From Gammaproteobacteria bacterium (lineage in GTDB: Bacteria > Pseudomonadota > Gammaproteobacteria > GCA-001735895): 5,591 nucleotides of DNA. The stretch covers positions 1 through 5,591 of the forward strand of contig QIJI01000014.1 in NCBI GenBank assembly GCA_003231795.1, written 5' to 3'. The translations under genes were made by a program, and so were the position numbers. The notes below the pieces were generated by a model, which did no database searches, had not been told where the DNA came from, and saw only the letters and a program-made list of their open reading frames with translations. Positions 1-4,704 of the stretch are shown here, piece by piece; within the stretch, counting starts at the first letter, position 1, and the number at the start of each line of letters is the position of its first letter.

Positions 1-64
1 CCAGGCGGGCGCATGCTTTCAAAGTTGCGCCTTGATTGCGGTGCAGCCTGTGGGCCAGAGACAT
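1..64 (-). CDS. Possible 5' end of a leftward gene cut by the window edge
   Basis: Reading leftward from an ATG at 64-62 there are 21 open codons to the edge, beginning MSLAHRLHRNQGATLKACAR. A strong Shine-Dalgarno-like AAGGAG (minus strand, 88-83) lies upstream, but 18 nt from this ATG, which is too far for a normal start. An out-of-frame ATG at 69 is 13 nt away but ends after 16 codons. The same frame stays open upstream as far as a TAG just before position 121, so a non-ATG start nearer the AAGGAG (an ATT at 76-74 is 6 nt from it) is conceivable. No family is recognised. Twenty-one codons could be open by chance. The support is the AAGGAG, the dyad and the possible promoter, all facing left. 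Confidence 0.25.
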   Translation of the reverse strand, partial: MSLAHRLHRNQGATLKACARL

Positions 65-90
65 GACATAATTAATCAGAGGCTCCTTAA

Positions 91-120
91 ATAATACTGC
101 TGGAAAAGACGCCGTATTAT
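91..120. repeat. 30-bp inverted repeat (10-10-10 dyad), operator-like
   Basis: ATAATACTGC (91-100) and GCCGTATTAT (111-120) are reverse complements at 9 of 10 positions, separated by a 10-bp centre (TGGAAAAGAC). The half-sites are centred 20 bp apart, about two helical turns on the same DNA face, as expected for a dimeric regulator. The stem is AT-rich and has no following T tract, so a terminator is unlikely. Its right half overlaps a possible leftward -10 box, so a bound protein could block that promoter. This is inference from symmetry and position only, and no known operator consensus is recognised. Confidence 0.35.
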
Positions 121-144
121 CCTAGAATTTGTGAACTAGCGCAA
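116..144 (-). promoter_or_regulatory. Possible leftward sigma70-type promoter
   Basis: On the minus strand GATAAT (121-116) matches the -10 consensus at 5 of 6 bases. TTGCGC (144-139), exactly 17 bp upstream, keeps only the TTG of the -35 consensus. Transcription would begin near position 109, inside the dyad at 91-120, and run through the AAGGAG at 88-83 toward the possible leftward gene. The -35 match is poor, so this is tentative. Confidence 0.2.
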
Positions 145-163
145 AAGACCGGGTTATGAGTAC

Positions 164-192
164 TGGATGATGCGTGTGATACATGATTTAAT
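164..192 (+). promoter_or_regulatory. Possible promoter of the 222-944 gene
   Basis: TTTAAT (187-192) matches the -10 consensus at 5 of 6 bases. TGGATG (164-169), 17 bp upstream, matches the -35 consensus at only 3 of 6. Transcription would start near 199 and give a leader of about 23 nt. No better candidate was seen directly upstream of the gene, but a match of this quality can occur by chance in AT-rich DNA. Confidence 0.2.
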
Positions 193-221
193 CCTGACTA
201 TCAGCAGAATACGGTAACGCT

Positions 222-944
222 ATGAAATCTCTTAAAATCCTGCTCACTTTGTTCCTGGTTTCCAGTTTTACGCCTGGCGTAACGGTAGAACTCAAGGACC
301 AAGGTTTAAGCTCGATATTGGAAATTATCGACCAGGCCATCGCCAACCTCAATGAACCGGCAGAGGATGGCGTCATTATTGATCCTATCGTGCTCGAAAA
401 CGCTACCAATACTGTCGTGAATCTGTCACGAACGCTAGGTACGCTGAGCTATTCCCGCTTGCAATGTGGTGAGGCAGGTATTCTGGCCGAGTTCACGCGA
501 CGTGTGCAAATGATGCCGGATGAAAGTCGCGATCAGATGCGTGATGCATTTCAGCAAGGTTTTGACAAGAGCAAGGATGAAAGCACGCTTTTGTCACAGG
601 ATGAATGTGAGCGCCTGACCCGATCACGTACCCGTGGCGAAAAAGAACCCGACGCTAATGTCACCGAAGATGCGCTCACGCCCGAAGAAACTGTGGTAGA
701 GGAAGTGGTAGAAGAAGTGGCACCCGAAGATCCCAAGTTCCGTCATCTGCGCATTGCGGGAATAAGCGGTCAGCTCGCATATCGTCGAAAATTCTGTCAG
801 GACGATAAAGTATTCAATCGCGATTACAACGAGTACCTCGAATCAATTCCGGAAGAGTACCGCGAAGAAGTCAAATCGGCTTACTGGAAAGGATACAAAC
901 ACGGTAAGCGACTCAACAAGAACCTCACAATTGATCAGTGCTAG
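222..944 (+). CDS. Probable exported protein with two copies of a two-cysteine domain
   Basis: The protein has 240 residues and no assigned function. Residues 1-18 resemble a signal peptide: two lysines, then a hydrophobic run (ILLTLFLVSS). No clear AxA cleavage site or lipobox cysteine is present. Two similar domains follow. Domain A (about 70-130) has YSRLQC and ends at Cys129. Domain B (about 180-240) has YRRKFC and ends at Cys240, the last residue. Aligned pairs are Tyr77/Tyr187, Arg79/Arg189, Cys82/Cys192, Pro99/Pro210, Arg103/Arg214, Gly113/Gly224 and Cys129/Cys240. These four cysteines are the only ones in the protein, so one disulfide per domain in the periplasm is likely (inference). 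The linker (about 134-170) is acidic, with a VEEVVEEV run. The pattern recalls the TIGR02301 family of small proteins, a resemblance from memory and untested. An in-frame TGA at 195-197 with no start codon in between fixes the ATG at 222 as the first possible start. No strong Shine-Dalgarno is visible. The gene converges with ubiB and is not part of the ubi operon. Confidence 0.85.
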   Translation: MKSLKILLTLFLVSSFTPGVTVELKDQGLSSILEIIDQAIANLNEPAEDGVIIDPIVLENATNTVVNLSRTLGTLSYSRLQCGEAGILAEFTRRVQMMPDESRDQMRDAFQQGFDKSKDESTLLSQDECERLTRSRTRGEKEPDANVTEDALTPEETVVEEVVEEVAPEDPKFRHLRIAGISGQLAYRRKFCQDDKVFNRDYNEYLESIPEEYREEVKSAYWKGYKHGKRLNKNLTIDQC

Positions 945-986
945 AGAATCCCGGAATTGCTCAGGGATTGTTTAGAGAATACCCGG
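942..986. repeat. Short direct repeat in the convergent gap
   Basis: TAGAGAATCCCGG (942-954) recurs as TAGAGAATACCCGG (973-986), differing by one inserted A. The first copy includes the stop codon of the 222-944 gene, and the second lies just before the end of ubiB. Such a pair could come from a local duplication or mark a small insertion. Nothing recognisable lies between the copies. Confidence 0.4.
947..969. terminator. Weak hairpin between convergent genes, possible bidirectional terminator
   Basis: AATCCC (947-952) and GGGATT (964-969) form a 6-bp stem around an 11-nt loop, followed on the plus strand only by GTTT. It sits where both the 222-944 gene and ubiB should terminate. The stem is short, the loop large and the T tract poor on both strands, so this is a positional guess. 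No better intrinsic terminator was seen in the 50-bp gap. Confidence 0.2.
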
Positions 987-994
987 TTACAGCA

Positions 995-2656
995 TTAGTC
1001 GTGGCTGCTGATCAACAGGTATAATCCTGGAATAGCCAGTACCACGCTGATCAGCGGTGCAATTAACTGCCCGCTACCGACCATTATCGGCGCCAGGCCG
1101 TCGAGTCCGAGAATAAGGCTCGCGCTGATGACCAGGCTGCCCCCGATGATAGCGCGTACATTGCGGCGGTTAGCTTGACGAATTTCCTGTTTCAAACTAT
1201 CGATCTGGGCAGGGTCGAGACGCAGGTTTAAATCATCGCCAGCAATTTTTTCGAGCGCCTTGAGCGCCAGTTGCGGCAGTTCAGGCAGGCGTTCGGCGAT
1301 ATAAGGCAGGTTTTTCTTCAAGCCTTTGACCAGCGCACGGACTCCGAGTTGTTCCGACAGCCAACGCTCCATAAAGGGTTTTGCGGTATCCCATAAATCA
1401 AGCTGCGGATAAAGCTGGCGCCCGATTCCTTCGATGTGAAGGAAGGTTTTCTCCAGTAACAGCAGTTGTGGCTGGATTTCCATATTGAACGAGCGGGCGG
1501 TCTGGAACAACCGCAGTAACAACTGTGCGAAAGAAATTTCAGCCAGCGGTCGCTGGAACATCGGTTCGCAAACACTGCGAATGACAGCTTCAAATTCATC
1601 TACCCGGGTATCTTGATCCACCCAGCCGGAATCTACGTGTAACTCGGCTACGCGACGGTAATCACGATTGAAAAAGGCGACAAAGTTTTCCGCGAGGTAA
1701 CGTTGATCACTTTTCGATAAAGAACCCATAATGCCGAAATCGACGGCAATATATTTTGGATCCTGTGCATGGCCCCGGGCGACGAAAATATTGCCGGGAT
1801 GCATGTCGGCATGAAAGTAGTTGTGTTGAAACACCTGTGTGAAAAAGATTTCCACGCCTTTGCGCGAGAGCACTTCGAGATTGACTCCGTCGGCCTGTAA
1901 CTGCTCCATGTCGGTGACCTGAATTCCGTTTATGCGTTCCATCACCATCACTCTCTTGCGGCAATAATCCCAGTAAACCATCGGCACATACAGATCCGGC
2001 GAGCCTTCGAAATTACGCCGCAATTCGCTTGCATTGGCAGCTTCACGAACCAGGTCGAGCTCATTCAGAATAGTCGACTCGAATTCGCGGACTACCTCGA
2101 CCGGCTTGACTCGTTTGGCTTCGTCCCAGTAGCGCTCGGCCATTTGCGCCAGCATTTTTAATACTTCGATATCCTGGCGGATTTTCTGTTCAATTCCGGG
2201 GCGGACAATTTTTACCACCACATCCTGCCCATCCGGCAACCGTGCTGCGTAAACCTGGGCAATGGAAGCGGAGGCGATTTCCTTTTCATCAAATGCACTG
2301 AATGCCTGTTGCAGCGGCATTCCGAGCTGCTGCTCGATGATTTCACGCGCCTCGGGCCATGGGAAGGGTGGCACTCGATCGAGCAGCTTTTCAAGCTCGT
2401 CCGTTATTTCGTCTCCGAACAGGTCGCGTCGGGTGGCAAGCATTTGACCGAATTTTATAAAAATGGGACCCAGAGATTCGATGCACAGGCGCAGGCGCTG
2501 TGCCTGTGACAGCTCTTTGCTACGAAACCAGTTGAAAGGGTTAATCAGGCCGAGCAGGTAAAGCGGTCTGTAAAAATGCATCGACAGGATAATTTCATCG
2601 AGGCCGAAACGCGCCATGGTGAAATTGATTGAGATCAGGCGTGACAGCTTGCGCAT
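995..2656 (-). CDS. ubiB: UbiB, ABC1/ADCK-family kinase-like ATPase for ubiquinone biosynthesis
   Basis: At 553 residues it is close to E. coli UbiB (546) and very similar along its length. UbiB proteins are atypical kinase-fold ATPases needed for aerobic ubiquinone synthesis. They are thought to help quinone precursors leave the membrane for soluble Ubi enzymes rather than to catalyse a ring step. Visible motifs in order: the family KxGQ motif (Lys68-Phe-Gly-Gln71, in FIKFGQMLATRRD); the Ala-rich loop ASASIAQV (128-135) replacing the usual glycine-rich loop; the ATP-site lysine in VVVKI (149); NELDLVRE (198-205); the catalytic loop HADMHPGN (282-289); and the metal-binding DFG (306-308). Two hydrophobic segments at the C-terminus (about 501-518 and 527-550) fit the membrane anchor. 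No key residue is missing. Its ATG overlaps the ubiJ stop by one base (TAATG), with no clear Shine-Dalgarno, so translation is probably coupled to ubiJ. It is the last gene of the operon. Confidence 0.97.
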   Translation of the reverse strand: MRKLSRLISINFTMARFGLDEIILSMHFYRPLYLLGLINPFNWFRSKELSQAQRLRLCIESLGPIFIKFGQMLATRRDLFGDEITDELEKLLDRVPPFPWPEAREIIEQQLGMPLQQAFSAFDEKEIASASIAQVYAARLPDGQDVVVKIVRPGIEQKIRQDIEVLKMLAQMAERYWDEAKRVKPVEVVREFESTILNELDLVREAANASELRRNFEGSPDLYVPMVYWDYCRKRVMVMERINGIQVTDMEQLQADGVNLEVLSRKGVEIFFTQVFQHNYFHADMHPGNIFVARGHAQDPKYIAVDFGIMGSLSKSDQRYLAENFVAFFNRDYRRVAELHVDSGWVDQDTRVDEFEAVIRSVCEPMFQRPLAEISFAQLLLRLFQTARSFNMEIQPQLLLLEKTFLHIEGIGRQLYPQLDLWDTAKPFMERWLSEQLGVRALVKGLKKNLPYIAERLPELPQLALKALEKIAGDDLNLRLDPAQIDSLKQEIRQANRRNVRAIIGGSLVISASLILGLDGLAPIMVGSGQLIAPLISVVLAIPGLYLLISSHD

Positions 2657-3315
2657 TAAGAGGGCTGAATTTTCGTGAGTAAGTGCTGAAGCCGCGCTTC
2701 GGTGCGCGCGACATCGTTTTTCAACAGGCTAAGCTCGGACTGAAATCGGTCAAATTCCACCTGGGTAGGGCTTAAGCGCGCTTCTTCGCGCAGGTATTCA
2801 CTACTGGTCTGCAGCAGCGAATCGGTGCTTTGGCGAAACCACTTACCGAAACTGCGCATTTGCTGATGAATCTGGAAGGCTGCAATATCACCGGTATGGC
2901 GTGACAGCGCTTCTTCCCAGTCGATATCGAGTTCACTCAGAATTTTTTGCAACTTCTGCGCGAGGGCGACATTACCGTCAAAACGGACGGCTTCCCGGAT
3001 TGAAGTCGAAACTTTGTCATCTTCGATGGCGAGGTTAACCAGCGCCATCAGGCGGCCTGAAATACTGGCATCGATCTCGCGCGTCGGGGCCTCGCGGCTG
3101 AGTCGAATTCCCCAGCCCCCGGGGTGACAATAAAGCTGGAAATCAAGGTCGGTAATATCGATGGCAATGCAGCTTCCCTGCAACTCCTGACAGGCCTCGA
3201 GAGCCTGTTGATCAAAATCAAGTAACCGGTTACCACTGATTTCGGCCGCTGCAAGTAACCCGCTTTGAACTGAATCGAACAAGGTCGCGCCATAACTGTC
3301 GGGCTGAACGGACAC
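2656..3315 (-). CDS. ubiJ: UbiJ, SCP2-domain accessory factor of ubiquinone biosynthesis
   Basis: This 219-residue protein lies between ubiE and ubiB, the usual place of ubiJ, and is slightly longer than E. coli UbiJ (201). The family binds polyprenyl ubiquinone intermediates through an SCP2 lipid-binding domain and, with UbiK, helps organise the soluble Ubi complex. Residues about 15-120 fit the SCP2 domain: an N-terminal helix, alternating strands including the CIAIDITDLDFQLYCH stretch (49-64), then helices. HTGDIAAFQIHQQMR (140-154) corresponds to the conserved YTGDIAA segment of E. coli UbiJ. Residues about 170-216 are charged and heptad-like and should form the C-terminal coiled coil, the region proposed to contact UbiK. 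Sequence similarity is otherwise low, as is typical of this family, so the call leans on position, domain plan and the GDIAA motif. The start is GTG, overlapping the ubiE stop (TAGTG); no in-frame ATG occurs before residue 90. No strong Shine-Dalgarno is seen, which suggests translational coupling. Confidence 0.88.
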   Translation of the reverse strand: MSVQPDSYGATLFDSVQSGLLAAAEISGNRLLDFDQQALEACQELQGSCIAIDITDLDFQLYCHPGGWGIRLSREAPTREIDASISGRLMALVNLAIEDDKVSTSIREAVRFDGNVALAQKLQKILSELDIDWEEALSRHTGDIAAFQIHQQMRSFGKWFRQSTDSLLQTSSEYLREEARLSPTQVEFDRFQSELSLLKNDVARTEARLQHLLTKIQPS

Positions 3316-4079
3316 TAGTACTTGAAAGCTCTGTGAAGCGCGACGATACCACCGCTAAGATTGAATACTTCAGCTTCATCGAAGCCGCCCTGTTCGATCA
3401 TCATGGCTTTGAGCGTGTTTTGATCCGGGTGGCGCCGAATCGATTCAGCCAGATATTGATAACTGTCGCGGTCGCCCGCGATCAGGGAGCCCAAGCGCGG
3501 CAGCAGGTTAAACGAGTAAAAGTCGTATATCTTGTCCAGAGATTCGTATTTTGGCTTCGAGAACTCGAGCACGCAAAGTCGGCCTCCCGGCTTCAATACA
3601 CGTTGCATTGACGCCAGTGCAGTCGCTTTGTCAGTCACATTGCGCAATCCAAAAGAAATGGTGATGCAGTCGAACCGGTTGTCGGCAAAAGGCAGGATTT
3701 CGGCATTGCATTGCACGGTTTCAATCCGATCGATCAGGCCTTTGTCGATAACTCGATCTCGTCCCTGCCACAGCATCGACGCATTAATGTCGGCCAGAAT
3801 CACGTTACCTGAAGAACCCACTATTTGCGCCTGACGAATGGCAAGATCGCCGGTGCCGCCGGCGAGGTCGAGCACCTGATGGCCCTTACGCAGTCCGCAC
3901 ATTTCCAGCGTAAAACGCTTCCACAGGTGATGTACCCCGAACGACATGACGTCATTCATGAGGTCGTATTTTTGCGCTACTGAATCGAATACTGCGCCAA
4001 CCCGACCTTGCTTGTCTGCGATGGGTACCTGATCGAAACCGAAGTCTGTAGTACTGGCTTTTTGCATGGCGGCAACCAT
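3315..4079 (-). CDS. ubiE: UbiE, C-methyltransferase of ubiquinone and menaquinone biosynthesis
   Basis: At 254 residues it matches E. coli UbiE (251) almost throughout. It is a class I SAM-dependent methyltransferase that C-methylates 2-polyprenyl-6-methoxy-1,4-benzoquinol, and also demethylmenaquinol where menaquinone is made. Motifs: the family signature YDLMNDVMSFGVHHLWKR (38-55); SAM motif I VLDLAGGTGD (69-78); the acidic ADIN (96-99); NAE (125-127); the second signature DCITISFGLRNVTD (137-150); RVLKPGG (160-166); LEFSKP (171-176); and YLAESIRRHPDQ (199-210) near the C-terminus. Two starts are possible: ATG at 4079, or ATG at 4067, which gives 250 residues. Neither has a clear Shine-Dalgarno, and E. 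coli length does not decide between them. It is the first gene of the tightly packed ubiE-ubiJ-ubiB unit and lies 252 bp downstream of the DUF971 gene, with a repeat cluster between. Whether it has its own promoter or depends on readthrough cannot be told from sequence. Confidence 0.97.
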   Translation of the reverse strand: MVAAMQKASTTDFGFDQVPIADKQGRVGAVFDSVAQKYDLMNDVMSFGVHHLWKRFTLEMCGLRKGHQVLDLAGGTGDLAIRQAQIVGSSGNVILADINASMLWQGRDRVIDKGLIDRIETVQCNAEILPFADNRFDCITISFGLRNVTDKATALASMQRVLKPGGRLCVLEFSKPKYESLDKIYDFYSFNLLPRLGSLIAGDRDSYQYLAESIRRHPDQNTLKAMMIEQGGFDEAEVFNLSGGIVALHRAFKY

Positions 4080-4102
4080 AACACGGGGCGGCTTTAGACG
4101 TC

Positions 4103-4129
4103 ATTATCGAAAAACCGGAATCCAGTCAT
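4103..4129 (-). promoter_or_regulatory. Possible ubiE promoter inside a degenerate repeat unit
   Basis: On the minus strand GATAAT (4108-4103) matches the -10 consensus at 5 of 6 bases, and ATGACT (4129-4124) the -35 at 4 of 6. The spacer is 15 bp, shorter than ideal. It would give a leader of roughly 15-20 nt before the ATG at 4079. The elements lie in the most degenerate repeat unit, so repeat-derived DNA may supply the promoter. This is weak evidence. Confidence 0.2.
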
Positions 4130-4135
4130 TCATGT

Positions 4136-4185
4136 ACTATTACTTCGTCATCCCTCGCGCACTATTACTTCGTCATCCCCGCGCA
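4136..4185 (+). repeat. Tandem 25-bp repeat, two copies
   Basis: ACTATTACTTCGTCATCCC begins both 4136-4160 and 4161-4185. The last six bases of each unit differ by a one-base shift (TCGCGC versus CGCGCA). The first copy lacks the GCGGGGA right half that completes the hairpin in the second, so it looks like a partial duplication of the repeat's left end. Confidence 0.8.
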
Positions 4186-4193
4186 GGCGGGGA
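4176..4193. repeat. GC-rich hairpin in the left arm of the repeat cluster
   Basis: TCCCCGC and GCGGGGA form a perfect 7-bp stem around a 4-nt loop (GCAG). In the leader of a transcript reading through toward ubiE it would be a stable structure. No T tract follows on either strand, so a role in stalling exonucleases or slowing polymerase is likelier than true termination (inference). Confidence 0.7.
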
Positions 4194-4279
4194 CCGTGTT
4201 ATGGTGGCGTTTTAGTAAGATTCCCACCTATGCAGCGGTCTGACGTATCGGAATGACGCTGGTTTGGTTCTTCATAAGT

Positions 4280-4297
4280 TCCCCGCCTTCGCGGGGA
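4280..4297. repeat. GC-rich hairpin in the right arm of the repeat cluster
   Basis: TCCCCGC (4280-4286) and GCGGGGA (4291-4297) form a perfect 7-bp stem with a CTTC loop. This is the mirror of the hairpin at 4176-4193. The stems are identical while the loops differ, which fits selection or recent copying acting on the stem. It lies about 35-50 bp past the DUF971 stop on the transcribed strand, where it could protect the 3' end of that mRNA (inference). Confidence 0.7.
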
Positions 4298-4331
4298 TGA
4301 CGGAGTAATAGCGCAGGGATGATGGAATTGC

Positions 4332-4682
4332 TCAGGGCTTGCGCGAGTGCCCTGCAGCTTCGAGACGATCCAGATATTGCTGCCATTTTTCATCGTAGCT
4401 GGTACCCAGCTCATAGAGATATGTCCAGCTATAGATGCCGCTGTCATGATTGTCGTCAAAGGCGAGTTTAATCGCGTAATGCCCAATCGGCTCAATCCGA
4501 TCGACGTTTACGTCCTGCTTGCCGATTTGCAATACTTCCTGCCCCGGACCATGACCCTGAACCTCGGCAGAGGGGGAGTAAACACGCAGGTATTCGATCG
4601 GCAGTTTAAATTTCGATCCGTCCTCGAAGCTGAGCTCGAGAATCCTGGAAAGCTTGTGCAGGCTGATTTCGGTGGGTTTCAT
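4332..4682 (-). CDS. DUF971 protein (gamma-butyrobetaine hydroxylase-like N-terminal domain)
   Basis: This 116-residue protein consists of a single DUF971 domain. Typical features are a basic and hydrophobic start around His9, FKLPIEYLRVYSPSAEVQGH (25-44), and VDRIEPIGHYAIKLAFDD (60-77) running into NHDSGIYSWTYLYELG (78-93). The same fold is the N-terminal domain of gamma-butyrobetaine hydroxylase, where it holds a zinc ion, and it is also fused to Mrp/HCF101-type iron-sulfur carrier proteins in plants. This protein has no cysteine. Only His79, in the DDNHDSGIY segment, appears to survive from the Cys3His zinc site, so zinc binding of that kind is unlikely. There is no oxygenase domain, so it should not be called a hydroxylase. 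It starts 20 bp after the hslU stop and probably shares the hslVU transcript. The family often sits beside hslU in gammaproteobacteria, but its role is unknown. The ATG at 4682 gives a normal family length. Confidence 0.9.
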   Translation of the reverse strand: MKPTEISLHKLSRILELSFEDGSKFKLPIEYLRVYSPSAEVQGHGPGQEVLQIGKQDVNVDRIEPIGHYAIKLAFDDNHDSGIYSWTYLYELGTSYDEKWQQYLDRLEAAGHSRKP

Positions 4683-4685
4683 AAT

Positions 4686-4704
4686 AGGAGTCTGCCGGAC
4701 TCCT
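4686..4704 (-). promoter_or_regulatory. Perfect hairpin spanning the hslU stop and the DUF971 leader
   Basis: AGGAGTC and GACTCCT form a perfect 7-bp stem with a 5-nt loop. In the mRNA the stem begins inside the hslU stop codon (TAG) and ends 3 nt before the DUF971 ATG. The only AGGAG upstream of that ATG lies in the 5' arm, 17 nt away and paired. Ribosomes finishing hslU would melt the stem, which fits translational coupling (inference). No T tract follows, so it is not a standard terminator. Confidence 0.5.

Larger units (their letters stand above)
4099..4324. repeat. Palindromic cluster of CGTCATCCCCGCG-type intergenic repeats, MITE-like
   Basis: The hallmark CGTCAT occurs at 4099, 4146 and 4171. 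Its inverse ATGACG occurs at 4253 and 4297, with a degenerate ATGATG at 4319, so three units face one way and three the other. The outer parts form long inverted repeats: 4146-4193 and, reversed, 4324-4280 align along 48 and 45 nt with few mismatches and small gaps, sharing the blocks TCATCCCT, CTATTACT and CGTCATCCCCGCG. The unit at 4099-4130 is degenerate, and the inverted unit at 4219-4258 keeps GATTCCC and GGAATGACG ends. Repeats with CGTCATTCCCGCG...GCGGGAATCC cores are common between genes of many proteobacteria, often as small non-coding mobile elements. No open frame of note, transposase or clear target-site duplication is seen, so mobility is inferred from structure. It occupies nearly all of the gap between the DUF971 gene and ubiE. 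Confidence 0.75.

Noticed and set aside
2..94. Plus-strand frame open from the left edge for 30 codons, ending in TAA at 92-94, as the C-terminus of an upstream gene.
   Set aside because: Thirty open codons at an edge occur often by chance, the sequence is not recognised, and no terminator follows. It competes with the leftward frame, and neither can be settled without flanking sequence.
188..409. Minus-strand frame of 73 codons over the start of the 222-944 gene.
   Set aside because: It lies opposite the signal peptide and first domain of a better-supported gene, has a Ser-rich low-information composition, and would remove the gene's own leader.
1318..1964. Minus-strand frames of 93 and 85 codons inside ubiB.
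   Set aside because: Both overlap ubiB in another frame, across conserved kinase motifs. They have Arg/Ser/Cys-rich shadow composition.
2262..2509. Plus-strand frames of 61 and 66 codons antisense to ubiB.
   Set aside because: They are antisense to the conserved KxGQ/Ala-rich-loop region and have no family features.
4136..4315. CRISPR array, suggested by the recurring 19-25 bp motif.
   Set aside because: Two copies are directly adjacent without spacers, others are inverted, and no cas genes are present. The pattern fits palindromic intergenic repeats.
4199..4495. Minus-strand frame of 98 codons running from the DUF971 gene into the repeat cluster.
   Set aside because: Its end is translated repeat DNA and its start overlaps the DUF971 coding region in a different frame.
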